From a virus, in the IMG/VR virus record IMGVR_UViG_3300032331_003035, positions 1-28,240 of that record: a DNA stretch of 28,240 nt. One strand, written 5' to 3'. Below are positions 1-7,196 of this stretch, one piece after another; position 1 is the first letter of the stretch; every line of letters starts with the position of its first letter. The notes beneath the pieces are model-generated. The model saw only the letters and a list, made by a program, of their open reading frames with translations, searched no databases and was not told where the DNA came from. The position numbers and the translations under genes are program-made.

Positions 1-675
1 AAAGAAGCTTGGTATCACGAAATCCAAGTAGGTGGACAATGGCAAAAATTTTATGACCCAGGAAAGAATGACAACGAGCGTTCTCCTTTAAACGAGGTTT
101 ATGAAGAATTGATGTCAACAGGTAAAGAATCTGATAAAGAATTGGCGAAACAATATAAGTCTCGTAAGTTCTATATCGTAAAAGTAATTGACAGAGACCA
201 CGAAGAAGATGGTCCAAAGTTTTGGAGATTTAAACACAATTACAAGAACGATGGCATCTTGGATAAAATCATTCCAATTTGGAGAAACAAAGGTGATATC
301 ACTGACCCTGAAAAAGGACGTGACCTTATCATTGAATTGACAAAATCTAAAACACCTGCAGGTAAAGAGTACACAAGTGTATCTACTATTATGTATGACG
401 ACCCAACTGCAATACACGAAGAAAAAGTTCAAGGAGATTCTTGGATTAATGACGAGTTGACTTGGTTGGACGTATATTCTAAAAAACCTGTTGACTATCT
501 TGAAGCAATTGCTCGTGGAGAAACTCCAAAATGGGATAGTGATAAAGGTGGGTATGTTTATCTAAACGATACCGAATCTACAACATCTATGGGTGGTTCT
601 AAAAAATCTGAAACAAAAGCACCTATTGTTGACCCTCAAGCAAACGACGAGGTTGACACAGAATTACCTTTCTAA
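1..675 (+). CDS. gp32-like single-stranded DNA binding protein (5' end outside window)
   Basis: The reading frame is open from base 1, so the gene starts upstream and about 224 residues are visible. A TTG at 109 also fits as a start, but the upstream codons continue the same protein. The core resembles the OB-fold of T4 gp32: SRKFYIVKVIDRDHEEDGP followed by KFWRFKHNYKNDGILDKI parallels the gp32 stretch around its KVFKYRFGKKIWDKI motif. The gp32 zinc-binding Cys cluster is not in the visible part. The C-terminus is acidic and ends DTELPF, like the partner-binding tip of bacterial SSB. In T4, gp32 coats single-stranded DNA and organises recombination and replication proteins; the recombinase, exonuclease and helicase downstream fit that role. 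The identity rests on motif resemblance and context. Confidence 0.85.
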   Translation, partial: KEAWYHEIQVGGQWQKFYDPGKNDNERSPLNEVYEELMSTGKESDKELAKQYKSRKFYIVKVIDRDHEEDGPKFWRFKHNYKNDGILDKIIPIWRNKGDITDPEKGRDLIIELTKSKTPAGKEYTSVSTIMYDDPTAIHEEKVQGDSWINDELTWLDVYSKKPVDYLEAIARGETPKWDSDKGGYVYLNDTESTTSMGGSKKSETKAPIVDPQANDEVDTELPF

Positions 676-688
676 TAAAACAAAACAC

Positions 689-724
689 ATCATGTATGGT
701 ATCTTGTATGGTACCATGCATGAT
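689..724 (+). promoter_or_regulatory. 13-bp hairpin between the gp32-like and uvsX-like genes
   Basis: The arms 689-701 (ATCATGTATGGTA) and 712-724 (TACCATGCATGAT) pair over 13 positions with one G-U wobble (T695 with G718) around a 10-base loop. It occupies most of the 63-base gap. There is no long T run after it, so it is not a clean intrinsic terminator. It might stabilise the upstream mRNA 3' end, or act as a weak terminator or protein-binding site. The structure is visible in the sequence; the role is inferred. Confidence 0.55.
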
Positions 725-738
725 TAATTTATAACATT

Positions 739-1743
739 ATGGCAATAAAGAAAAACGATTTCAGTTCAGTTAAGAAGAAATTCTCAACTTCTGCAAAATA
801 CAAACCCCAAAGATTTTTTGACTTAGGACAAGATTTCTTAGATGCGGTTGGATTACCTGGTCCCGCAATCGGACATTTAAATATGTTATTGGGTCACTCA
901 GATACAGGAAAAACTACAGCGTTAGTTAAAACTGCCGTTGATGCTCAGAAGAAAGGTATTCTACCAGTATTCATCATTACAGAACAAAAATGGTCTTTTG
1001 AACACGCAAAACTTATGGGTTTTGATTGTGAAGAAGTTGTTGATGAAGCAACAGGTGAGTTAGATTGGGACGGTTTTTATATCTTCAATAACAATTTCAA
1101 CTACATTGAGCAAATCACTGACTACATCAATAGTTTATTGGACGCACAAGAAAAAGGTGAATTAGATTATAGTTTATTATTCTTATGGGATTCTGTTGGT
1201 TCAGTTCCTTGTAAGATGACCTTTGAAGGTAAAGGTGGTAAACAACACAATGCATCTACACTTGCAGACAAAATTGGTATGGGGATTAACCAACGTATTT
1301 CAGGTTCTCGTAAATCTGATTCAAAATACGAAAACACATTGGTTATTGTTAACCAACCTTGGGTTGAATTACCTGACAATCCATTCGGTCAACCAAAGAT
1401 TAAAGCTAAAGGTGGTGAAGCCATTTGGTTAAATTCATCATTGGTGTTCTTATTTGGTAACCAAAAAGGTGCGGGAACAAACAAGATTACTGCGACCAAA
1501 GACAAGAGAAGTGTTAAGTTTGCAATTAGAACAAAAGTTTCTGTTATGAAAAACCACATCAATGGATTGGGTTATGAAGACGGAAAGATTATTGTAACAC
1601 CACACGGGTTCTTAGCAGGAAAAGAAGCTGCGGAAGAGAAAGTGTCAATTGAATCATACAAAAAAGAACATGCTGATTATTGGAAAGACATTCTTGGGGT
1701 CACATCTTTAGATTTTGATTTAAAAGAAGAGAAAGAGGATTAG
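739..1743 (+). CDS. uvsX: UvsX/RecA-like recombinase
   Basis: The protein has 334 residues (T4 UvsX has 391) and would form the ATP-dependent filament that carries out strand exchange on single-stranded DNA. Walker A is GHSDTGKT at residues 52-59. Walker B is LLFLWD at 146-151 with Asp151, followed by SVGS as in RecA folds. A stretch at about 203-230 (VNQPWVELPDNPFG, then KAKGGEAIWLNSS) fits the region of the DNA-binding loop and the GG-rich segment of RecA/UvsX. The start ATG lies 15 bases after the intergenic hairpin with no Shine-Dalgarno sequence. It sits directly after the gp32-like gene, its expected functional partner. A KaiC-like RecA-fold ATPase is less likely given the context. Confidence 0.92.
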   Translation: MAIKKNDFSSVKKKFSTSAKYKPQRFFDLGQDFLDAVGLPGPAIGHLNMLLGHSDTGKTTALVKTAVDAQKKGILPVFIITEQKWSFEHAKLMGFDCEEVVDEATGELDWDGFYIFNNNFNYIEQITDYINSLLDAQEKGELDYSLLFLWDSVGSVPCKMTFEGKGGKQHNASTLADKIGMGINQRISGSRKSDSKYENTLVIVNQPWVELPDNPFGQPKIKAKGGEAIWLNSSLVFLFGNQKGAGTNKITATKDKRSVKFAIRTKVSVMKNHINGLGYEDGKIIVTPHGFLAGKEAAEEKVSIESYKKEHADYWKDILGVTSLDFDLKEEKED

Positions 1744-1762
1744 TATATTGTTCCACCATTTA

Positions 1763-1778
1763 AATCACAAAAGTGATT
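1763..1778 (+). promoter_or_regulatory. hairpin enclosing the GTG start codon of the exonuclease gene
   Basis: AATCAC (1763-1768), an AAAA loop, then GTGATT (1773-1778) form a perfect 6-bp stem. The right arm begins with the GTG start codon. An in-frame TAA at 1761-1763 excludes an earlier start, so initiation must happen at this structure. It may dampen translation; that is inferred from the sequence alone and the stem is short. Confidence 0.4.
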
Positions 1779-2777
1779 AAAACATTATTAGTAGACGGAG
1801 ATAATTTATTTAAGATAGGATTCCACGGAGCAAAAGACGTGTATAACGACGGTGCTCATGTGGGTGGAGTATTTCACTTTGTGAACATACTCCGCAAATT
1901 CCTTGAAGAACACAACCATGATAAAGTTGTTGTGTTTTGGGATGGGGACTCAAACTCATCTATCAGAAAATCTATATACCCACAATACAAAGCAAACAGA
2001 CGACAAGACATGAATGAGTATAAGTACGAATCGTATTTGTACCAAAAGTCTCGTGTTAAACAATACTTGGAAGAAATTTTTGTTCGTCAGGTTGAGATGG
2101 TTAGTAATGAGGCGGATGACCTTATTGCTTATTATTGTAAGATATCTAAAGATGAGAATATTATTATTTTCTCTGCGGATAAAGACCTCACTCAACTTAT
2201 TTCAGAAAGAGTTACAATCTATTCACCAATATCAAAACAATATTTTAAAAATGGGGATATGATAACAATCAACAAGGTTGATATCCCCCACTATAATGTA
2301 TTGTTAACTAAAATCTTTACAGGAGACAAATCCGATAACATCAGTGGAATTGAAGGTCTTGGGGAAAAAACATTAATCAAATATTTCCCTCAGGTTCAGG
2401 AGAAACCATGCACTATAGAAGAAATCTTGGATTGTGCACGAAACATCCCGCAAAAGAAACCCATAAAAACATTGGTTAATCTTTTGGAAGGCAAGACAAA
2501 ATCAACTATATTTGGAGAACAGTTTTACCTTACAAATAAAACTATTGTAGACCTTGGTAATCCTTTGATAACAGATGACGGAAAAGAATTGGTTGAACAG
2601 ATATTGACAGACAGTATAGACCCTACAGATAGGGGATATAAAAACTTAATGAGAATGATGATGGAAGACGGTCTTTTTAAATATCTACCCAAGAATGACG
2701 AAGCTTGGGTCAACTTCCTCAAACCATTTATGAAATTAACAAGAAAAGAAAAAAGAAATATAACAAACAAAAATTAA
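1773..2777 (+). CDS. rnh: 5'-3' exonuclease of the T4 RNase H / FEN family
   Basis: This 334-residue protein (T4 RNase H has 305) would remove RNA primers and adjacent DNA from lagging-strand fragments using two metal ions. The acidic metal ligands are in family order: VDGDN (Asp8, Asp10), FWDGD (Asp57, Asp59), NEADD (Glu113, Asp115, Asp116), SADKD (Asp136, Asp138) and GDKSDNI (184-190). GIEGLGEKT at 192-200 is the helix-hairpin-helix/H3TH motif, and YKANR at 72-76 is the conserved basic segment. The start is GTG at 1773: an in-frame stop lies just upstream, and the first Asp motif begins at residue 8. The C-terminal third (about 215-334) is basic and ends in a Lys-rich tail. It sits between recombinase and helicase genes, consistent with a replication role. 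Confidence 0.9.
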   Translation: MIKTLLVDGDNLFKIGFHGAKDVYNDGAHVGGVFHFVNILRKFLEEHNHDKVVVFWDGDSNSSIRKSIYPQYKANRRQDMNEYKYESYLYQKSRVKQYLEEIFVRQVEMVSNEADDLIAYYCKISKDENIIIFSADKDLTQLISERVTIYSPISKQYFKNGDMITINKVDIPHYNVLLTKIFTGDKSDNISGIEGLGEKTLIKYFPQVQEKPCTIEEILDCARNIPQKKPIKTLVNLLEGKTKSTIFGEQFYLTNKTIVDLGNPLITDDGKELVEQILTDSIDPTDRGYKNLMRMMMEDGLFKYLPKNDEAWVNFLKPFMKLTRKEKRNITNKN

Positions 2778-2780
2778 ATT

Positions 2781-3233
2781 ATGAAAGAGCAAGACAGCAC
2801 CAAAATGGAATTCTTATTGACGTTGAATGACAACATCGTAGTTCAGAGATTCTTTAACGTTAGAGGGTTCAATCCTGAGGCAAAAAACTCATTGGAATTG
2901 TATTACTTTATGAGACAACTGAAGGAGGAACTTCAGTATCATTTAAAGATGAAGACGGTTATCTATATGATTGATAACAAAGATGCAATTGTTAATGACC
3001 CTGCAATTATGGACACTTCATTTACTGAAGGTAGCGAACAATTCAATCTTTATGTTAGAATTGGAGAACAGACAATTTGTCATAGATATTTTGACGGAAA
3101 ATTATTCCCGCCAAAAGTTCGTTATACGGTTGACGTACGACCATTTTTGAAAGACGTTCTCCGTGAATTGACTGACATTTTTTCAGCCCCAAAATTAAGT
3201 TTTGAATATTTGGGCGTTGACCTAAACAAGTAA
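2781..3233 (+). CDS. conserved-looking hypothetical protein in the replication cluster
   Basis: I do not recognise this 150-residue protein. It is a soluble mixed alpha/beta sequence with no signal peptide, membrane segment or Cys cluster. The N-terminal part (about 8-30) looks like beta strands around LLTLNDNIVVQRFF. The middle has an amphipathic helix around LYYFMRQLKEELQYHL, and the C-terminal part is VDVRPFLKDVLRELTDIF followed by a short tail. It begins 3 bases after the exonuclease stop and is followed by the helicase gene 35 bases later, so it is very probably co-expressed with replication proteins. In T4 a comparable neighbourhood encodes small accessory proteins (helicase loader gp59, late co-activator gp33), but I see no motif that links it to either. 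Confidence 0.75.
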   Translation: MKEQDSTKMEFLLTLNDNIVVQRFFNVRGFNPEAKNSLELYYFMRQLKEELQYHLKMKTVIYMIDNKDAIVNDPAIMDTSFTEGSEQFNLYVRIGEQTICHRYFDGKLFPPKVRYTVDVRPFLKDVLRELTDIFSAPKLSFEYLGVDLNK

Positions 3234-3268
3234 ATATTTAATAAAACAGGGGGATAGAAAAACGATAT

Positions 3269-4651
3269 ATGAACAAGAATTTTGAATACTTAGGGAACAC
3301 TTTCCAGATACAACTTTTAAACCAACTTATTGTAGATAAAGAATTTTCAACATCAATTATGGATGTGATTGAAAGTGTTTATTTTGACAACAAGTACTTT
3401 AAAATCATCCTACAGATGACAAAGGAGTATCATGCAAAGTATCAGTCTACCCCTAACTTTGACACTCTTGAGCAAATCGTTAAATCTGAAATCTCACAAG
3501 AATTGGTTGCTAAAATCGTTCTTGATACCATTAAACAAATCAAAGACGCGCCATTTGAGGGTACCCAATTTGTTCAAGAAAAGGCTTTGAAGTTTTGTAA
3601 ACAACAAGAACTTCAGAAGGCGATGGACAAAGCTCAAAAGATTATTACTGAGGGGGACTTTGAATCTTATGACAAAGTTGAAAGTTTGGTTCGTGAAGCG
3701 TTACAAGTTGGAGAAAAAGATACGGGTACAACCGATATTTTCTCTAACCTTGAAACAGTATTAGACGAGGATTTTAGACACCCAATTCCAATCGGAATAC
3801 CAGGAATTGACAGATTACTTAAGGGTGGTCTTGCAAAGGGTGAGATAGGTGTTATATTAGCTCCTACAGGGGTTGGTAAAACTACCATCCTCACCAAGAT
3901 TGCAAACACTGCCTTTAATCTTGGATATAATGTTCTTCAAATCTTTTTTGAAGACAATCCAAAGATTGTTCAACGTAAACACTTTACCCTATGGACTGGT
4001 ATTGAACCTGATAATTTGGTTCTACATAAAGAAACCGTAATGGGTAAAATCACTGAGATTAAAGAGACAATGAAGAACGAGTTAATCTTAAAAAAACTCC
4101 CTTCAGATTCTATGACTATGAATCAAATCAAAAATCAAATCAGAAAAATGATTGCGGATGGAACAAAAGTTGATTTAGTTCTTTTGGACTATATTGATTG
4201 TGTGGTTCCTGAGAGTTCAAGTAAAGATGAGTGGAAAGCCGAGGGTTCGGTTATGAGAGGATTTGAAGCGATGTGTCATGAGTTATCATTGGTAGGTTGG
4301 ACAGCAACACAAGGTAACAGGTCATCAATCTCTTCTGAGGTTGTGACTACAGACCAAATGGGTGGTTCTATTAAGAAGGCTCAAGTTGGTCACGTTATCA
4401 TATCGGTAGCAAAAACATTACAACAAAAAGAAATGAATTTGGCTACAATAGCAATTACAAAGTCACGTATCGGTAAAGATGGTGTAGTTTTTGAAAACTG
4501 TAAGTTCAACAATGAATTACTTGAAATTGATACTGAAAGTTCGGTAACATTCTTAGGGTTTGAAGAACAACAAGAAGAAAGAAAACGTGACCGAGTTAAG
4601 GAACTTTTAGAGAAAAGAAAACAAAGAGAACAAAACAATAATACAAATTAA
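3269..4651 (+). CDS. replicative DNA helicase, DnaB/T4 gp41-like
   Basis: The 460-residue protein (T4 gp41 has 475) is a RecA-fold hexameric helicase that would unwind the replication fork. Residues 1-150 form an alpha-helical N-terminal domain, as in DnaB-type helicases. The ATPase domain follows: Walker A APTGVGKT at 198-205, acidic FFED at 226-229, Walker B LVLLDYID at 303-310, the sensor-like TQGNRSS at 347-353 and an arginine-finger-like KSRIGKDG at 398-405. The C-terminus (about 430-460) is a charged Lys/Arg/Glu tail. A GGGGG run lies about 15 bases upstream of the ATG, but there is no normally spaced Shine-Dalgarno sequence. No primase gene accompanies it in the window. KaiC-like ATPase is the alternative, but the long helical N-domain and gene order favour helicase. 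Confidence 0.88.
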   Translation: MNKNFEYLGNTFQIQLLNQLIVDKEFSTSIMDVIESVYFDNKYFKIILQMTKEYHAKYQSTPNFDTLEQIVKSEISQELVAKIVLDTIKQIKDAPFEGTQFVQEKALKFCKQQELQKAMDKAQKIITEGDFESYDKVESLVREALQVGEKDTGTTDIFSNLETVLDEDFRHPIPIGIPGIDRLLKGGLAKGEIGVILAPTGVGKTTILTKIANTAFNLGYNVLQIFFEDNPKIVQRKHFTLWTGIEPDNLVLHKETVMGKITEIKETMKNELILKKLPSDSMTMNQIKNQIRKMIADGTKVDLVLLDYIDCVVPESSSKDEWKAEGSVMRGFEAMCHELSLVGWTATQGNRSSISSEVVTTDQMGGSIKKAQVGHVIISVAKTLQQKEMNLATIAITKSRIGKDGVVFENCKFNNELLEIDTESSVTFLGFEEQQEERKRDRVKELLEKRKQREQNNNTN

Positions 4652-4669
4652 AATAAACAAAGAAGAATT

Positions 4670-6529
4670 ATGGACGCATCACAAAAGATATTGTCAGACT
4701 TAACAGTTTACATGAAGTACGCTAAATTCGTACCAGAACTAAACAGACGTGAAACATGGGAGGAATTGGTAACCCGTAATATGAACATGCATATTAAAAA
4801 ATACCCATCTCTAAAAGACGAGATTAAAGAAGTATACAAAATGGTATATGATAAAAAGGTATTACCTTCAATGAGGTCAATGCAGTTTGGTGGTAAACCA
4901 ATTGAGATTTCTCCAAACAGAATCTACAACTGTGCTTACTTACCTATTGACCACTTGGATGCATTTTCGGAGTCAATGTTCCTATTGTTAGGTGGTACGG
5001 GTGTTGGATATTCAGTTCAAAAACATCACGTTGAAAAATTACCTGAGATTAGAAAACCAAAATCAAATAGAACAAGAAGATTCTTGATTGGTGATTCTAT
5101 TGAAGGATGGGCGGACGCAATTAAGGTGTTAATGAAATCTTATTTCGGTGAAAACTTATCAAATCCTGAATTTGATTTTTCTGATATCAGACCAAAAGGA
5201 GCTCAACTTGTAACATCAGGTGGTAAAGCCCCAGGTCCTCAACCTTTAAAAGATTGTATTCACAAATTAAAAGGTATGTTGGATGCAAAAGAAGATGGTG
5301 AAAAACTAACTCCAATTGAAGTTCATGATATGGTATGTCATATTGCTGACGCTGTGTTAGCTGGTGGTATCCGTAGAGCGGCACTTATTTCTTTATTCAG
5401 TGCTGACGACAACGAAATGATTTCTTGTAAATCAGGTTCATGGTGGGAAAAAAATCCACAAAGAGGTAGAGCGAACAACTCAGCGGCACTTGTTAGACAC
5501 AAGATTACAAAAGAATTCTTCATGGATTTATGGAAACGTGTTGAAGCGTCAGGAGCAGGTGAACCTGGTATTTACTTTACAAACGATAAAGATTGGGGAA
5601 CAAACCCATGTTGTGAAATCGCATTGAGACCAAACCAATTCTGTAACTTATGTGAGGTAAATGTTTCTGACATTGAATCACAAGAAGACTTAAATGCTCG
5701 TGTTAAAGCTGCGGCGTTCATCGGAACATTACAAGCGGGTTACACTGACTTCCATTACTTGAGAGACATTTGGAGAAGAACAACTGAGAAAGATGCGTTG
5801 ATTGGTGTATCTATGACAGGTATTGGTTCAGGTGTGGTTTTAGGTTATAATATGAAAGAAGCTGCGAAAGCGGTTAAAGAAGAAAACTCAAGAGTTGCTG
5901 AATTGATTGGTATTAACAAATCAGCTCGTATGACAACTGTAAAACCTGCGGGAACAACTTCATTGACGTTGGGAACATCATCAGGAATTCACGCTTGGCA
6001 CAACGACTACTACATCCGTAGAGTACGTGTTGGTAAGAATGAGGCAATCTACAATTACTTGGTGACAAATCACCCTGAATTGGTTGAAGATGAATTCTTC
6101 CGTCCACATGATACAGCGGTTATTTCGGTTCCACAAAAAGCACCTGAAGGAGCTATCTTAAGAACTGAAAGTCCTTTCCAATTGTTAGAACGTGTTAAAA
6201 AAATTACACAAGAGTGGGTTAGACCTGGTCACAGAACTGGTTCAAACAGTCACAACGTATCTGCAACTATCAGTTTAAAGGCTGAAGATTGGGAATTAGC
6301 TGGTGATTGGATGTGGGAAAATAGAGACTTCTATAATGGATTATCTGTATTACCTTATGATGGTGGAAGTTACATTCAAGCACCATTTGAAGATTGTACT
6401 GAAGAAGAATTTGAAAGATTATTTTCAAAACTTCACTCAATTGATTTAAGTAAAGTTATTGAGTTACAAGATAACACTGATTTAAGCGGAGAATTGGCTT
6501 GTGCTGGTGGGGCTTGTGAGATTAAATAA
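4670..6529 (+). CDS. nrdJ: adenosylcobalamin-dependent (class II) ribonucleotide reductase
   Basis: The enzyme would reduce ribonucleotides to deoxyribonucleotides for phage DNA synthesis, making a thiyl radical with vitamin B12 coenzyme. The key residues are visible: Cys88 (IYNCAY), the active-site N-x-C-x-E set Asn312/Cys314/Glu316 (NPCCEI), Cys325 as partner of Cys88, and the C-terminal swinging-arm pair Cys611/Cys616 (CAGGACEIK). The spacings Cys314-Cys325 (11) and Cys611-Cys616 (5) equal those of the Lactobacillus leichmannii enzyme (C408/C419 and C731/C736). At 619 residues it is about 120 shorter than that 739-residue enzyme. No small subunit or activase gene is nearby, which also argues for class II. 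It ends the replication block and is followed by a terminator-like hairpin. Confidence 0.87.
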   Translation: MDASQKILSDLTVYMKYAKFVPELNRRETWEELVTRNMNMHIKKYPSLKDEIKEVYKMVYDKKVLPSMRSMQFGGKPIEISPNRIYNCAYLPIDHLDAFSESMFLLLGGTGVGYSVQKHHVEKLPEIRKPKSNRTRRFLIGDSIEGWADAIKVLMKSYFGENLSNPEFDFSDIRPKGAQLVTSGGKAPGPQPLKDCIHKLKGMLDAKEDGEKLTPIEVHDMVCHIADAVLAGGIRRAALISLFSADDNEMISCKSGSWWEKNPQRGRANNSAALVRHKITKEFFMDLWKRVEASGAGEPGIYFTNDKDWGTNPCCEIALRPNQFCNLCEVNVSDIESQEDLNARVKAAAFIGTLQAGYTDFHYLRDIWRRTTEKDALIGVSMTGIGSGVVLGYNMKEAAKAVKEENSRVAELIGINKSARMTTVKPAGTTSLTLGTSSGIHAWHNDYYIRRVRVGKNEAIYNYLVTNHPELVEDEFFRPHDTAVISVPQKAPEGAILRTESPFQLLERVKKITQEWVRPGHRTGSNSHNVSATISLKAEDWELAGDWMWENRDFYNGLSVLPYDGGSYIQAPFEDCTEEEFERLFSKLHSIDLSKVIELQDNTDLSGELACAGGACEIK

Positions 6530-6728
6530 TAAACATACAAATATTAACGAGTCAAACAAGGGGGAAGAAATTCCCCCTTTTGACTTTTATATTGAAGATG
6601 GGAAATATGTGTTTACCGAACATTATCATTTAAAAAGAGGTAGTTGTTGTGGTAACCAATGCCGTCATTGTCCTTATTTTCCTGCTCACAAAAAAGGAAA
6701 TACCACTATATTTATAAACAATGGCTAA
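6501..6728 (+). CDS. small Cys-rich DUF5522-like protein
   Basis: Up to 75 residues. The core FDFYIEDGKYVFTEHYHL, then KRGSCCGNQCRHCPY, matches my memory of the DUF5522 family (short Bacteroidota proteins with a CC-x3-C-x2-C motif and a preceding YHLKRG). Cys49, Cys50, Cys54 and Cys57 could bind a metal, probably zinc; the function is unknown. The true start is uncertain. ATG 6501 lies inside the reductase gene, GTG 6507 and GTG 6516 are alternatives, and non-standard starts after 6529 are possible. The 3' end overlaps the gp25-like gene by 8 bases. The terminator-like hairpin at 6551-6584 lies in its 5' part. It may be a host-derived gene. The reading frame and motif are clear; the start and any role are not. 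Confidence 0.7.
   Translation: MLVGLVRLNNKHTNINESNKGEEIPPFDFYIEDGKYVFTEHYHLKRGSCCGNQCRHCPYFPAHKKGNTTIFINNG
6551..6591 (+). terminator. strong intrinsic-terminator-like hairpin after the reductase gene
   Basis: AGGGGGAA (6559-6566), a GAAA loop (6567-6570) and TTCCCCCT (6571-6578) form a GC-rich stem. It extends outward as GTCAAA (6551-6556) pairing with TTTGAC (6579-6584) across a 2-base bulge (CA), and ACTTTTAT follows. An A-rich upstream side, GC stem and T-rich downstream side are the classic layout. It marks the end of the replication/nucleotide block, 22 bases after the reductase stop. It also lies inside the reading frame of the small DUF5522-like gene, so it may act as a partial terminator or attenuator rather than a full stop. 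Confidence 0.72.
6704..6720 (+). promoter_or_regulatory. candidate late-promoter-like TTTATAA motif before the gp25-like gene
   Basis: ACTATATTTATAAACA directly precedes the ATG at 6721. It shares ATTTATAA with sites before the genes at 739, 9127 and 17775, and TATAAACA differs by one base from the T4 late promoter TATAAATA. Its 3-base distance to the ATG would give a nearly leaderless transcript, so the promoter role is uncertain. Confidence 0.3.
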
Positions 6729-7191
6729 TGGTATTACATATGGTTTAAATTTCCCTTTCAGAGATTCTGCAAGAGGTGACTATTTGGAGTTAACTGAATT
6801 TCAAGCTCAAGAAATTAAGGCTGACCTAATTCATTTATTGTTAACAAGAAAAGGGTCTAGATATTTTTTACCAGGATTTGGTACAAGATTATATGAATTT
6901 CTTTTTGAACCATTTGACGGATTAACGTTTAATGCAATTGAATCTGACATTAGAGACGCGATTGAAAACTTTATGCCAAACTTATTGGTTAACAGTTTAA
7001 GTATAACACCTGCAGACCCACAAGAAGAGGTTGATATTGCAACGGGACAAAATACGGTTGGAAGTAGTGAATCTTCAATATATAGATTCCCTGGTAAAGG
7101 AACTTCAGAATACACCGCAAAAATAAGAATTGATTATTCAACCAATGGTTCAACATTTGGTCAGAGTGATTTTGTAATTATCAATATTTAA
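6721..7191 (+). CDS. gp25-like baseplate wedge protein (GPW/gp25 family)
   Basis: This 156-residue protein (T4 gp25 has 132) belongs to the GPW/gp25 family, found in contractile tails and type VI secretion baseplates, where it helps join the wedge to the sheath. The family signature is at 47-64: RYFLPGFGTRLYEFLFEP, the equivalent of the conserved RP-x-FG-x2-L-x-LFEP stretch. It is followed by an amphipathic helix (about 68-88) and beta strands. An extra segment at about 95-130, rich in Ser/Thr/Gly/Glu, accounts for the greater length. The ATG lies within the last codons of the DUF5522-like gene, 3 bases after a TTTATAA motif. It opens the structural module and is immediately followed by the gp6-like gene, as expected for baseplate clusters. 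Confidence 0.9.
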   Translation: MANGITYGLNFPFRDSARGDYLELTEFQAQEIKADLIHLLLTRKGSRYFLPGFGTRLYEFLFEPFDGLTFNAIESDIRDAIENFMPNLLVNSLSITPADPQEEVDIATGQNTVGSSESSIYRFPGKGTSEYTAKIRIDYSTNGSTFGQSDFVIINI

Positions 7192-7196
7192 ATAAG

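Noticed and set aside
109-675. gp32-like gene starting at TTG 109
   Set aside because: The frame is open to base 1, and the upstream codons encode plausible gp32-like sequence, so the true start lies before the window.
5187-5523. Minus-strand open frames inside the reductase gene
   Set aside because: They are short, lie entirely opposite a strongly supported gene, and have no recognisable motif.
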